From Nitrosospira sp. NpAV (lineage in GTDB: Bacteria > Pseudomonadota > Gammaproteobacteria > Burkholderiales > Nitrosomonadaceae), in the NCBI RefSeq assembly GCF_000832065.1, contig NZ_JXQM01000013.1, positions 1 through 64,000 on the forward strand: a DNA stretch of 64,000 nucleotides, written 5' to 3'. How positions within the stretch are numbered: the stretch's first letter is position 1; each line of letters opens with the position of its first letter. Shown one piece after another: positions 46,442 through 57,331 of this stretch. Below the pieces are notes generated by a model that was not told where the DNA came from, made no database searches, and saw only the letters and a program-made list of their open reading frames with translations. The position numbers and the translations under genes were made by a program.

Positions 46442-49400
46442 CAGGCGGACTTGGACAGAATGCTGTAACCGGTCATCGGCCAGGGAGATAATAAGATTGT
46501 CTTGCCCCACCCCATCAATGGTGAGACTTTCTTTCCCCTCCTCGCCGGTGATCTGAAAAACGGTAATGCGATAGACTGTTTCCCGATACCGATAGATCAG
46601 CGTAAATGTCTCCCAATCCGCAGGCAGGCAGGGTTTGAAATATAGCTTGTCCTCCTCCAGAGTAAGGCCCAGCAGCGTTTCCAGCATCAGACGATACAAC
46701 CAGCCGGCTGAACCGGTATACCAAGACCATCCGCCACGTCCAGTGTGGGGAGATACGGCATAAACGTCGGCTGAAACAACATAGGGTTCGGTTTTATAGA
46801 TTGCCGCCGCCTCCGGTGTCAGCGCATGGTTGACGGGGTTGATCATTGCCAGCAATTCCCACGCGCGCTTGTGATCCCCCAATCCGGCGAAAGCCATCGT
46901 TGTCCAGACGGCTGCATGCGTGTATTGACCGCCATTCTCGCGCACGCCCGGAACATAACCTTTGATATAACCCGGATTCAAAGCGGATTGATCGAAGGGC
47001 GGATCGAGAAGCTGAATTAGGCCGGCGTCACGCCGGACCAGATGCTGATCCACCGCCGCCATTGCCTGACGTTGGCGCTCGTCGGCGCCAGCGCCGGTCA
47101 ATACCGACCAGCTCTGTGCAATTGAGTCGATCCGGCATTCGGGATTGCTGGACGAGCCCAACGGGGAACCATCGTCGAAAAAGGCGCGGAGATACCATTC
47201 GCCATCCCAGCCGTGCCTTTCGATATTCTTGCGCAGCAGATTGGCTTCCTTCTTGCAACGTGCGGCAAAAACCGTATCGCCATGCCGCTGGGCGAGGCTG
47301 GAAAATTGCATGAGTACGTCATACAGGAAGAAAGCCAACCAGACGCTCTCGCCGCGCCCATGGAATCCGACCAGGTTCATGCCATCGTTCCAATCACCGC
47401 TGCCCATCAGCGGAAGGCCATGCTCGCCGAATCGCAAGCCGTGCACAATGGCGCGCATGCAATGTTCATACAGATTCGCAACCTGTTCGGAACGGACCGG
47501 TAAATCATAATACGACTCCTCATCGGCACCCACCTGCCGTCCCTCAAGAAAGGGTACCGATTCCTCCAGCACATGGATATCGCCGGTAGCGGCGATATAA
47601 CGGCATGCCGCCAGGGGTAGCCAGAGATAATCATCCGAACAACGGGTCCGCACGCCGCGGCCTCCCGGCGGATGCCACCAGTGCTGAACATCGCCTTCAA
47701 TAAACTGACGTGCCGCCGACCGGAGCAGATGTTCGCGAACAAGCGTGGGCTCAGTGTGAACAAGCGACATGACGTCCTGCAACTGATCCCGGAATCCGAA
47801 AGCCCCTCCGGATTGATAATAACCGCTACGCCCCCATAAACGGCAGGCGAGAACCTGATATACCAACCAGCCATTGATCATTACATTGACCGACGGGTCA
47901 GGTGTTTCCACCTGTATTGCACCCAGCGCATGTCCCCAGTACCGATGCACGCTTCCCAGAACTTCCTGTGCTTTGCCTGCACCACGGAAGCGCTGCGCAA
48001 GCCTGATGGCATCCCCCGTATCAGATCCGGCACCCAGACGAAAGACGATCTCCCGCGATTGACCATCCAGCAGCTCGAATGGAACGCGGATAGCGCCACA
48101 GGGGTCAAGCGCCGGTCCCACGCGGCCGGAAAGCGCGTTCGCGGTTATCATTGCCGCCGGGCTTCTGAATCCGCCATTGCGGCCGATGAATTCAGTTCGA
48201 TCACCGGTCACGCTGCGTACCGTGTCATCGGCGTCAAAAAAAGCCACTCGCGCCGAGAACTCGTTGCTGTAGGGATTGCGTGCGAGCAAGACATTGCTGA
48301 CGGAATCGATCTCTGTAATGACGTGCATCCTGCTTTTCTCCGGTAAATCGCCCAATACCCATTCGACGTATCCTGTCGCGGAAAGCTTGCGCGATCGCCC
48401 GGATTCATTCCGAACCTTCAATACAGCGAATTTAACCGAGGCGTCGAGTGCCACATAAACCCAGAGCTCGGAAACAATACCGTTCTCGGTATGCTCAAAA
48501 ACGCTGTAACCGAATCCGTGCCGGGTAACATAGGGCGCCGCTCCGGGCCTGGGTAATGGCGCTGGTGACCAGAAATAGCCGCTTTCTTCGTCGCGCAAAT
48601 AATAGACTTCCCCGCCGGGATCACAAACGGGATCATTGCTCCATGGCGTCAAGCGGAATTCATGAGCGTTCTCTCCCCAGGTATAGCCTTGGCCGCTTTC
48701 GGAGATAACGGTCCCGAATTGCGAATTTGCTAGAATATTTGACCAGGGGACTGGGGTCGTCTGCTCCCGTCCGGTCGTTATGATATATTCGCGTCCATCG
48801 GCGGTGAATCCTCCAAACCCATTGTCAAAGAGTAAATGACGCTGAGGCAGCTTAACGCTTTGCGCCACCTCGGACTGACGCTCCGGCTCCCACTTCATCG
48901 GCGGTATCGTAAGCTCTCCGGGAATCCGGCGTGCTATCTGCTCCGGCAAATTGCCTTTACTATCAAGGATAATCACGCGTGCAACAGTTTGCAGCAGAAT
49001 ACGGTCCTCGACGGCAATCTGCTCGGCACGGCGGATAAAAATGCCCCCCGGCCGATCGAGCACGTGGGCTTCGGTACTGCCGGCGACCAATCCCATGATG
49101 TGATCATGCAGAAGTTGCCGATAGCTCGAATGATCCTCGTTCCAGATTATCAAATCGACAGTCAGCCCTTTCAAACGCCAGTAGGCATGCGCTTGCACCA
49201 ACTGCCGCACCAGGTCGATGTTGGCTGGATCACTGATCTGCAGCAGCACAATCGGCAGATCGCCCGAAATGGCATACCCCCATAATCCTGACTGGTTACG
49301 CTGATTCTTGCTCAACACGGCGCCGTCGGCGCGCAGATAAGCATTGGCATAGAGCACCGAGCCTGCCAAGCGGCCAAACAATTGGGCGTCAGTCTCGGTC

Positions 49401-52400
49401 GCGTTGAGCTGCCGTAATACAACCAGACTATGGGTCCATGCGAGGTCGAAAACACGATCAGACAGACGCGGATCCTGGTACTTGTCCACTAGATTCATGA
49501 CGGCGTGACGAGAATCGGCTGCTCCGGTAACGATATCAATCGTCATGGACTCGCCCGGTTTGATGGTTACGCGCCGCCGGATTGCCACGATCGGATCCAA
49601 AACCGAGCCGGCGCTGCCGGAGAGCGGCCCCGCCTTGCTCATCGCTTGCGGATTGGATACATTATTTCCGCGCCCAATGAATGCCATCCGATCCGTCTCA
49701 TAGGAAATCGCTTCGCTACCGATGCCATGTACCGTCATCAGATGAAACATCCAGGGTATTGGATCACTCTGGGAGCGTGGACGCCGGCTGCAGAGGATTG
49801 CATACCGCTCGGGCAGTATTTCCGTCTGCACGAAAAGGTTGCCAAATGCCGGCGCTTGCGCGTCGGCTGCCGGCGTCGAAAGCACCACTTCGGCATAGGA
49901 AGTAACCTCAATGGTCCGATGCGTCCAAGCCCGATTGGTGATACGAACCCGGCGCAATTCGATATCATCTTCCGGGGATACCGTAATCTCGGTATAAGTG
50001 TCGAAATCGAGATCGCGGCGGCGGAACTCGACCCGCCCTTCAGAAAAGAGAACACCATAGCGCTTGGCTTCCTTCAATGTGGGCTGGTGCGTATTCGACC
50101 AGAACTCCCCGCTCGCCATATCGCGCAGGTAGCAGAAACTGCCCCAGTTGTCGCAGGTGCTGTCTTCCCGCCAGCGGGTGACAGCAAGATCCCTCCAGCG
50201 GCTGCTTCCACCGCCGCTGTTGGTGACCATGACGTGATACCGGCCGTTTGACAGAAGCTGCACTTCGGGAATGGGCGTGCTGGCATTCGAAAGTATGCGC
50301 ATCGGCATGTCCGGAAGCTCCTTGGCTGCCCGAATATCCGGCAGTTCAGGGGCCTGGGAACGGAAAGCCGTCACCTTCGGAATCCTCTCCTGTAAAAGCA
50401 GCATCGTTGCCTGGAACGATGCCTCGGATTCGAACCGCCGTTGCATGGGGCGATCCAGCAATGCGTATGCCAGAGAAAGCAGGCTCATGCCTTGGTGATG
50501 AGCCATGAACGAGCGTATCACGGCGCGTGTTTCACCATGTCGCAGTCGTGATGGCGTGTAGTCGACTGCTTCATAAAAACCGAATTTTCCGAGAAGATCT
50601 TCGGCGGCAAGCTGCTGAAGGTTACGGCATGCGGCTTCGGGATCAATCATCAGGGCCAGCATGGAGGCATAGGGGGCAATGACCAGATCATCAGCCAGAC
50701 CCCGTTTGAGCCCCAGGCCCGGAACACCGAATGCGCGGTATTGATAGTTGAATTGAACGTCGACGGCATTGTAGCCCGATTCCGAGATGCCCCAGGGCAC
50801 CCCGCGCTCGTCGCCATATGCAATTTGCCGGTCCACCGCCGCCTTGCAGGTTTGATCGAGCAGCGTGTTGTCGAATGTCGGCATGACCAGTAACGGCATG
50901 AGATATTCGAACATCGAACCACTCCACGACAACAACGCGGATTCTCCCCCGGCGGATGTAAGCATCCTGCCCAGAGCGAACCAGCTTTCCTGAGGCAGCT
51001 CCCCCTGCGCGATTGCGACGAAATTGCACAATCGAGCCTCCGAAGCAAGTAAATCATAATAACTTGCATCGAGCCGGCGTTCCCCCGCATTGTACCCAAT
51101 GGCAAGTTGCCGTTGCGCATGATTGAATAGGAAACCGTATTCCATCTGCGCCATTTCGCCCGTTAAAAGCACAAGGTGCTCGAGCATGTCCAACTGGTGG
51201 CGCGCGCGCTCATTTCCTTGCGTGGCAAGAAATCTCAGCGAGGGAATTTCCGCCGTACGCGCCGCCTCATGTTTGCTGCCATGAGCAGCGGGCCACACGA
51301 ACTGCGACGTAAGGCTGGCTAATTCCGCAAGCACATCCTCGCATTGTCTATTTAAAACCCTTGCCCATTCATGAGCTTCGTCAGTACCCGCAGCAGACTG
51401 CTCTTCGGCAATCTCGTGGACCACCGCCCTGGAGCAGGCAGCCAACTGGTCAAGCTCGACTCTCGCACCCGCGATGGTGAGTGGGCGAACGCCGCTTGCA
51501 GCCATCAGCGCCTGCTTGAATTGCGTCAGCGAACTTGCGGGAGCGCCAGCGGTTTTCTCCAGGATCCGCAGCGTATCGTCCAATCCCAGGAATATCTGTT
51601 CGCCGATGATGGGGGCATCTGCAGCTTCCAGTAGCCCCGCGCGTAGTGTGAGCAGATGGCCCGCGAGGTTGCCGCTATCCACCGTGGAGATATAGCGCGT
51701 CAAAGGCGCCCGTGTTTCCGTATCGTACCAGTTGTAAAAATGACCCGCGTGCCGTTCCAGCGTTTCCATCGATTGGAGCGTATTCGCCGTCCGGTCGATG
51801 AGTTGTCCTATGCCGATGTAACCGAAGTCATGTGCGGCAATATTGGCGAGGAGTGCCAGACCCATATTGGTCGGCGATGTACGATGCGCGATCGTCGCAA
51901 CCGGATGCTCCTGGAAATTATCCGGCGGCAACCAATGATCCTTTGGGCCGACGAAGGTTTCGAAGAAGAACCATGTGCGGCGGGCTGCCTGACGCAAAAA
52001 GTGGTTTTGACCTAGGGTCAATTCAGTGCTTCGCGGGGGGAACGGCCGGCTTATCCACCAGGCAATCGCGGGAGAGCCCGCCCATAGCAATAACACCGGC
52101 AACGCGACGATCAAGGCAAATGGTTCTGTCATCACGATTCCGATTACTCCGGCCGCGGCGGTTGCAGGCGCCATCCACATCGATTGAAAGTATGCACCGA
52201 GACCAGTACGCCCCTTATCAACGATCGCCGGATCGGATTCACGCTCGACCTCACGGGATGGGTTCCATTCCAGAAGCCGGCGGCGCGTGATCAAAAGTCT
52301 TACATGAGTCCGTACAATTGCGTCGAGGCTGAAATAGGCCTCATGGGGAAGGCAGGCCAGTACAAACAATATCTGCCCGAAATGCCGCCCCGCCGCACGC

Positions 52401-55282
52401 GCGGTGGCGGTAACATGCTGCCGCAGCGACATACCGGGAGGCTTATGCAGCAGATCGGAAATAACGGTTATCATCGCAGGGATAGCCAGCACGCCTATGA
52501 CCACCAAAGTCCAGAACCACGCATGAGGGAGAGCTATCCATCCCAGCAGGAGAAGCAGTGTCAAGGCCGCCGGAACCAGGCTGCGCCGCAGGTTATCCAT
52601 CAATTTCCATCGGGACAACGCCGATAGCGGATTCGGATGACGGCCCGAGTCCATTCCCGGGACGCGCCATAATAGCCAGGTAGCAAGTTGCCAGTCTCCC
52701 CGGATCCATCGGTGGCGGCGGCTTACGTCTGCGCTGTAACGTGAAGGAAAACCCTCATACAACAGGGCATCACTCAGCAAACCCGAGCGGGCATAACAGC
52801 CTTCAAGAAGATCGTGACTTAGTATCCGGTTCTCGGGAAGGCGGTTGCAAAGCGCTTGTTCGAACGCATCAACGTCATAAATACCCTTACCCACGAACGA
52901 ACCTTCATAGAATAAATCCTGGTAAACGTCCGAGACAATACGCGTATACGGATCTATACCGGCTTCGCCACCAAAAAGCCATGCGTATTGCGACCGGTTT
53001 GTACTCGACAGGCTCACCGCGACACGCGGTTGCAGAATTCCATAGCCTTCGGTCACCAGCCTGCCAGCGGCTCCCTCCGCGCCGTTGGTGTCGAGCCGCG
53101 CGCGATTCAGTGGGTGAGCCATTGAGCCGACAAACTGATGAGCCGCCTCCCGGGGCAATTGGGTGTCGGTGTCGAGCGTGATAACATATTTCACTTCGGG
53201 TAACACAGCTGTGTTGCCGATGACTACCGAGAATGCGTCGCTTCCTGCGCCACGCAGCAAGGCATTCAAATCCGCAAGTTTGCCGCGTTTGCGCTCATGA
53301 CCCATCCAGAGCCGTTCTAGCGGATTCCATCGGCGTGGGCGATGAAACAAAAAAAACGGGCCGTTAGTCCCCCTTGCCGCCAAGTCTGCCGTCTCGTTCG
53401 GAGCCCCCATTTCATCCCTGGCCCAGTTGGAATACTTATTATTCAAATCTTCGATACTTGCGCGCGCAAGCTGCAATAAAGAAACATCTTCGGGCAGCGT
53501 TTCCCGGTCCGCATCGTGAAAATCAGTCAATAAACCGAAGAAAAGATTATCATCGCGGTTGGCCAGAAATCTGACCTCGAGCGCCTCCACGAGATTCGGG
53601 ATGTCGGAGGCTTTCGTCAGCATGGTTGGAACCACTACCAGGGTACGAAATGCCGCAGGGATTTCCCCCGAAAAATCCATACGTGGCAGCGAGTGTGGCG
53701 CCACCAGCAGTTGAGTTATCCAATTTACTATTGCTACGGCCAATTGGCTCACTGCAAATAGCGATAATACCCCCACCATTCCCAGCAACCACCCATTTAT
53801 GCCGCCGGCATACGCTTCGAGCAAAAGACCGCCCGTCATACCCGCCGTTATCAGAGCAATCCCGCCAACATAAAAGAGAAGCGGATACCGGCGGGCGGCG
53901 CGCGATAATTTTTCGGGGATGGACAAGCGTACCTGTGCCGCCTGTTCGAGGTCGGGCAGGCCTTTGTCTATCAGGTAGAAGCCAACATGCGCCCTGGCGG
54001 CCCCGTCATTTTTGGTGGCGCTGTTGCGCGCCAACCGGAGCGCATGGCGCGCCACTTCGACTTCCGAAACGGGACTTACCTTGGCCAAGCGCTCCACGGC
54101 ATGCCGATAGCGATCGCGGGTAGCAAAATCCATCCCGCTATAGACACCCTCCGGATCTTCTCGCAAGGTCTGCTCGACAACGCTGATAGTCTCGACAAAC
54201 TCGCGCCAATCGATAGCGCCTAGCATGCGCAAACTATTAATGCTGTTGGAAATGGAAACCTGATCAGCCGCCTGCTGCTGATTTCCCATATGCACCATTT
54301 GCTCAATTGTTTGATTCGACTCGGCAAGCCGCTGTTCAATCCAGTTCAGCGGGAGCGCCAGCGCGGGACCCTGGCCTTGCAGCCGGCGCGCCAGTTCAGA
54401 AATGAACGGCGTAGTCATTGGTGGATCCGATCGCGCCATATCCGCAATGACGAGAACCAGACTCTTGGGATCTTTTTCAGCGATCTTCGTAATCTCATCA
54501 GCCCAGGCATCCGCGACGTTCCGGTCAACCCTGCCGGCCGCCACGTGGACCCCGACGCGGCGCAGGTTCTCAATCAGTGCCAGCCGCAGCATGATGGGTA
54601 TCGCCCATAGCTCCCCTAATTGCAGATTGGCGACAGCCTGGTATGCCATGACAAAGCGCCTCAGGCTCTCCGTATCCACTCTGCCATCGCCATGCGAGAT
54701 CGCCTGTAAAGCGATGTCATATACACGCGGAAGGTTGGCGGATTGCCCACGCGCGACGAGAGGCAATTCACGGCTATAACTTTTGGGAAGATGACGTTTG
54801 GCGGTGAGAATTTGCTCTTCTATCAAATAAAAATTGTCGAAAAGCCATTCGCCTGCCGGTGTAAGCGGCTTGTCAGCAGTGACCGCTTCGGTCAATACAT
54901 TACAGATGTTGAGAAGCGTATTTTCGTTCTCATCCAGACGCGCCAGCAGTTGGTCGGTGCCACGCGCTGATGATAATTCGTGAGAAGCCGCAAGAATCCC
55001 CCCATACAGCTCCATCTGGTCGGCGCTGAATAGCTCGGCCCGCAGAGGTAATTCCTCGCTTAGCGGAACACTTGGGTTTCCGATTTTGCGAAACCGCGCC
55101 ATGAACGGAAATAAAAGCTGGGAGACGGTCATGTCCCTAGCAATCTGCCGGATTTGAGGAATCGAAGCGAGCGGACTGGATGAAGCGTAACCTTCAATAA
55201 TGATTTCATTGGCCCGGGAAACGTCAACACAGGGACCGTGGAACAACCATTCCGCATCGTTGCGTCTTGTCCCATACCCCAA
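46421..55282 (-). CDS. ndvB: Cyclic beta-1,2-glucan synthase (NdvB/ChvB family)
   Basis: A 2953-residue inner-membrane protein that initiates, elongates and cyclises beta-1,2-glucan, the periplasmic osmoregulated glucan of rhizobia. TM clusters lie near residues 470-530, 900-945 and 1045-1085. The glycosyltransferase domain between the first two has YVITLDTDTQLPREAAHQF near residue 697 and the RHRWIRGDWQL (Q/RxxRW-type) motif near residue 855. The C-terminal GH94 phosphorylase-like part, which sets ring size, has GDWNDGMNLVG near residue 2630, YVPGVRENGGQYTHAAVW, and SPHTGRGGWSWYTGSAGWLY. Length matches NdvB (about 2800-2900). No exporter (NdvA/ChvA) gene is adjacent. Confidence 0.94.
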   Translation of the reverse strand: MGYGTRRNDAEWLFHGPCVDVSRANEIIIEGYASSSPLASIPQIRQIARDMTVSQLLFPFMARFRKIGNPSVPLSEELPLRAELFSADQMELYGGILAASHELSSARGTDQLLARLDENENTLLNICNVLTEAVTADKPLTPAGEWLFDNFYLIEEQILTAKRHLPKSYSRELPLVARGQSANLPRVYDIALQAISHGDGRVDTESLRRFVMAYQAVANLQLGELWAIPIMLRLALIENLRRVGVHVAAGRVDRNVADAWADEITKIAEKDPKSLVLVIADMARSDPPMTTPFISELARRLQGQGPALALPLNWIEQRLAESNQTIEQMVHMGNQQQAADQVSISNSINSLRMLGAIDWREFVETISVVEQTLREDPEGVYSGMDFATRDRYRHAVERLAKVSPVSEVEVARHALRLARNSATKNDGAARAHVGFYLIDKGLPDLEQAAQVRLSIPEKLSRAARRYPLLFYVGGIALITAGMTGGLLLEAYAGGINGWLLGMVGVLSLFAVSQLAVAIVNWITQLLVAPHSLPRMDFSGEIPAAFRTLVVVPTMLTKASDIPNLVEALEVRFLANRDDNLFFGLLTDFHDADRETLPEDVSLLQLARASIEDLNNKYSNWARDEMGAPNETADLAARGTNGPFFLFHRPRRWNPLERLWMGHERKRGKLADLNALLRGAGSDAFSVVIGNTAVLPEVKYVITLDTDTQLPREAAHQFVGSMAHPLNRARLDTNGAEGAAGRLVTEGYGILQPRVAVSLSSTNRSQYAWLFGGEAGIDPYTRIVSDVYQDLFYEGSFVGKGIYDVDAFEQALCNRLPENRILSHDLLEGCYARSGLLSDALLYEGFPSRYSADVSRRHRWIRGDWQLATWLLWRVPGMDSGRHPNPLSALSRWKLMDNLRRSLVPAALTLLLLLGWIALPHAWFWTLVVIGVLAIPAMITVISDLLHKPPGMSLRQHVTATARAAGRHFGQILFVLACLPHEAYFSLDAIVRTHVRLLITRRRLLEWNPSREVERESDPAIVDKGRTGLGAYFQSMWMAPATAAAGVIGIVMTEPFALIVALPVLLLWAGSPAIAWWISRPFPPRSTELTLGQNHFLRQAARRTWFFFETFVGPKDHWLPPDNFQEHPVATIAHRTSPTNMGLALLANIAAHDFGYIGIGQLIDRTANTLQSMETLERHAGHFYNWYDTETRAPLTRYISTVDSGNLAGHLLTLRAGLLEAADAPIIGEQIFLGLDDTLRILEKTAGAPASSLTQFKQALMAASGVRPLTIAGARVELDQLAACSRAVVHEIAEEQSAAGTDEAHEWARVLNRQCEDVLAELASLTSQFVWPAAHGSKHEAARTAEIPSLRFLATQGNERARHQLDMLEHLVLLTGEMAQMEYGFLFNHAQRQLAIGYNAGERRLDASYYDLLASEARLCNFVAIAQGELPQESWFALGRMLTSAGGESALLSWSGSMFEYLMPLLVMPTFDNTLLDQTCKAAVDRQIAYGDERGVPWGISESGYNAVDVQFNYQYRAFGVPGLGLKRGLADDLVIAPYASMLALMIDPEAACRNLQQLAAEDLLGKFGFYEAVDYTPSRLRHGETRAVIRSFMAHHQGMSLLSLAYALLDRPMQRRFESEASFQATMLLLQERIPKVTAFRSQAPELPDIRAAKELPDMPMRILSNASTPIPEVQLLSNGRYHVMVTNSGGGSSRWRDLAVTRWREDSTCDNWGSFCYLRDMASGEFWSNTHQPTLKEAKRYGVLFSEGRVEFRRRDLDFDTYTEITVSPEDDIELRRVRITNRAWTHRTIEVTSYAEVVLSTPAADAQAPAFGNLFVQTEILPERYAILCSRRPRSQSDPIPWMFHLMTVHGIGSEAISYETDRMAFIGRGNNVSNPQAMSKAGPLSGSAGSVLDPIVAIRRRVTIKPGESMTIDIVTGAADSRHAVMNLVDKYQDPRLSDRVFDLAWTHSLVVLRQLNATETDAQLFGRLAGSVLYANAYLRADGAVLSKNQRNQSGLWGYAISGDLPIVLLQISDPANIDLVRQLVQAHAYWRLKGLTVDLIIWNEDHSSYRQLLHDHIMGLVAGSTEAHVLDRPGGIFIRRAEQIAVEDRILLQTVARVIILDSKGNLPEQIARRIPGELTIPPMKWEPERQSEVAQSVKLPQRHLLFDNGFGGFTADGREYIITTGREQTTPVPWSNILANSQFGTVISESGQGYTWGENAHEFRLTPWSNDPVCDPGGEVYYLRDEESGYFWSPAPLPRPGAAPYVTRHGFGYSVFEHTENGIVSELWVYVALDASVKFAVLKVRNESGRSRKLSATGYVEWVLGDLPEKSRMHVITEIDSVSNVLLARNPYSNEFSARVAFFDADDTVRSVTGDRTEFIGRNGGFRSPAAMITANALSGRVGPALDPCGAIRVPFELLDGQSREIVFRLGAGSDTGDAIRLAQRFRGAGKAQEVLGSVHRYWGHALGAIQVETPDPSVNVMINGWLVYQVLACRLWGRSGYYQSGGAFGFRDQLQDVMSLVHTEPTLVREHLLRSAARQFIEGDVQHWWHPPGGRGVRTRCSDDYLWLPLAACRYIAATGDIHVLEESVPFLEGRQVGADEESYYDLPVRSEQVANLYEHCMRAIVHGLRFGEHGLPLMGSGDWNDGMNLVGFHGRGESVWLAFFLYDVLMQFSSLAQRHGDTVFAARCKKEANLLRKNIERHGWDGEWYLRAFFDDGSPLGSSSNPECRIDSIAQSWSVLTGAGADERQRQAMAAVDQHLVRRDAGLIQLLDPPFDQSALNPGYIKGYVPGVRENGGQYTHAAVWTTMAFAGLGDHKRAWELLAMINPVNHALTPEAAAIYKTEPYVVSADVYAVSPHTGRGGWSWYTGSAGWLYRLMLETLLGLTLEEDKLYFKPCLPADWETFTLIYRYRETVYRITVFQITGEEGKESLTIDGVGQDNLIISLADDRLQHSVQVRLLGRPLG

Positions 55283-55587
55283 TAACCGGGCACTTCACCC
55301 TGTCCAACTACCGGATCTAGGTTCAATTGCATTTCTCCAGGTTGCCACGATCCATGTGTTAAGGGGATCGAAGTACAAGCCTTCCGCAATGGCTATGGGC
55401 GTTTCATCATGCCGGGTCTTGTTTTGATTCCGGGATTATGTAAATTCCTCCCGGTGTATGCGGTGCCTATTGACCGCGGAGCGGATAAATCAGACAAGAA
55501 ATGAAAATACTGTTCTGAAATGCCGAAGCCTCGCTTGCAGGCGGTAAATCCCCGGAAGAGAGGTTACCGCGTAACCTCCCATGATAT
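55283..55587. other. Spacer upstream of the glucan synthase gene
   Basis: About 300 bases between the glucan synthase start and the BON lipoprotein stop, both on the minus strand. It likely holds the glucan synthase promoter. I see no gene here. Confidence 0.35.
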
Positions 55588-55899
55588 TTATTTCAACTGC
55601 ATTGCATTTTTCACCGATTTCACACCCGCGACACCTTTGGCGACCTCCACCGCCTTGGAGATATCAGCTTGGCTGGAAACGAAGCCACTCAATTGAACGA
55701 CGCCTTTGAAGGTTTCGACATTGATCTCTGTGGACTTTAATGTAGGTTCGTTGAAAATCGCCGCTTTCACCTTTGTCGTGATTGCGCTATCGTCAATATA
55801 TTCTCCCGTACCTTCCGTCTTCGACGTTGACGCGCAACCCACCATAGACATGAATAAAATGGCGGCAAATAGAGTATAAATTCTGTTAACTTGTATCAT
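55588..55899 (-). CDS. Single-BON-domain lipoprotein
   Basis: A 103-residue lipoprotein: signal peptide and lipobox (YTLFAAILFMSMVGCASTSK), then one BON domain (DDSAITTKVKAAIFNEPTLK, VQLSGFVSSQADISKAVEVA). It closely resembles each half of the double-BON protein at 36307, which suggests a common origin. The ATG at 55899 is preferred, with GGAG seven bases upstream. A longer frame to 55983 would place residues before the signal peptide. Confidence 0.9.
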   Translation of the reverse strand: MIQVNRIYTLFAAILFMSMVGCASTSKTEGTGEYIDDSAITTKVKAAIFNEPTLKSTEINVETFKGVVQLSGFVSSQADISKAVEVAKGVAGVKSVKNAMQLK

Positions 55900-56245
55900 A
55901 TTGAACTCCGAATGGTTGGAAACGGGTTTGTTACATGCATCTGTTATAGGAATCTGCCAAGATCGTATTTCTGTTGTTTTCACTCGAACTACCCATTACA
56001 ACGATAACGGCGTCCCTACACAGCCTCTGCACGATACGTAAATGATGATAGGGGTTAGCTCATCCATAGTATGTACGCTATCGCACAAAATGGATGCTCG
56101 ATAGGAGATAGTATGGCGGGGAAGTGCTATCATGATTCGTAGGGGAAGCGATCCGGCGGCAAAATAAGAATTCGGCATATGCCGAATCCCTTGATTCCCT
56201 TTTCCGGGCCGCACTTAATTTTGACAGTGTTCCGTAAGCTAGAGA
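55900..56245. other. Divergent spacer between the BON gene and the Crp/Fnr gene
   Basis: About 345 bases with promoters presumably facing both ways. No gene and no clear FNR-type palindrome were found. Confidence 0.35.
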
Positions 56246-56971
56246 ATGCCCAGCTCCCGTCAATCTCACTCTGACCAGAATCAACTCCTTGCTGCACTGC
56301 CGGCGGCAGAACTGGCACGTTTGGCATCTCATCTGGAACTGGTTCATATGCCGCTGGGCGATGTTCTGTGTGAATCCGGCGGACGTCTTCATTATGTCTA
56401 TTTTCCAACTTCGGCTATCGTCTCCCTTCATTACATCCTGGAAAATGGGTCATCTTCCGAGATCGCCGGAGTGGGCAACGAGGGCATGCTCGGCGTTTCA
56501 CTTTTCATGGGCGGCGAAACCACACCCAGTTGGGCGACCGTGCAAACCGCAGGTTACGGCTACAGGATGAAAGCTGCGTTAATGTTGGAGGAATTCAACC
56601 ATGCGAGGCCCATCCAGCGGCTGCTGCTGCGTTATACCCAGGCGCTGATGACGCAGATCTCCCAGACCGCGGTATGTAACCGTCATCACACGATCGAGCA
56701 GCAATTGTGCCGGTGGTTATTGTTGACGCTAGATCGTTTGGACTGCCGGGAATTGACCATGACGCAGGAATTGATTGCCAGCATGCTCGGTGTGCGGCGT
56801 GAAGGAATCACGGAGGCAGCCGGCAAATTGCAAAGCGCTGGACTGATTCGCTACCGCCGGGGCCATATCATGGTACTTGACCGGAGCGGGCTGGAAACAC
56901 ATGTTTGTGAATGCTACCATGTGGTAAAAAAAGAATTTGATCGACTATTCTGGGATGTGCGGAAATATTAG
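56246..56971 (+). CDS. Crp/Fnr-family transcriptional regulator
   Basis: A 241-residue regulator with an N-terminal cNMP-binding-like barrel (LHYVYFPTSAIVSLHYILEN, GVGNEGMLGVSLFMGGETTP) and a complete C-terminal HTH_Crp domain (RELTMTQELIASMLGVRREG then ITEAAGKLQSAGLIRYRRGH). There is no N-terminal cysteine cluster, so it is not an Fe-S FNR, and the cAMP-binding arginine motif is not evident, so the ligand is unknown. A truncated paralogue lies at 45860, on the other side of the glucan synthase gene. Confidence 0.92.
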   Translation: MPSSRQSHSDQNQLLAALPAAELARLASHLELVHMPLGDVLCESGGRLHYVYFPTSAIVSLHYILENGSSSEIAGVGNEGMLGVSLFMGGETTPSWATVQTAGYGYRMKAALMLEEFNHARPIQRLLLRYTQALMTQISQTAVCNRHHTIEQQLCRWLLLTLDRLDCRELTMTQELIASMLGVRREGITEAAGKLQSAGLIRYRRGHIMVLDRSGLETHVCECYHVVKKEFDRLFWDVRKY

Positions 56972-57331
56972 CGCTATTGCTCAATGTCATCATTCACGGT
57001 TATACGGCAATTTTTGGACCGGCCTGTTGAAATATCCAGGTAAGTCACGATTCTACTCTTCTCTCCCTTCAGCTCCCGCGGCACATCGTCACTGAATTGC
57101 TCCATCCGGCCTCCGGCCCCGGCGCCCCTTCCTTAATGACGCATCAATAATAACGAAGCATGCGACGCGCGCTTCATAAAATTTGCAATCAAAAAAGGAA
57201 TGTGCGCTGACGTACCGACCGCATATGCCGGAAGAACTAGAATTCACCAGTAAATTCGCTGGAGAGGGTCAACGCTGTATTTATGTCAAATGACTTCTGC
57301 GGCATTCTTTGAATCATGAATTCCACGCGCA
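56972..57331. other. Spacer upstream of the AsmA-family gene
   Basis: About 360 bases without a recognisable gene, terminator or repeat. Confidence 0.35.
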
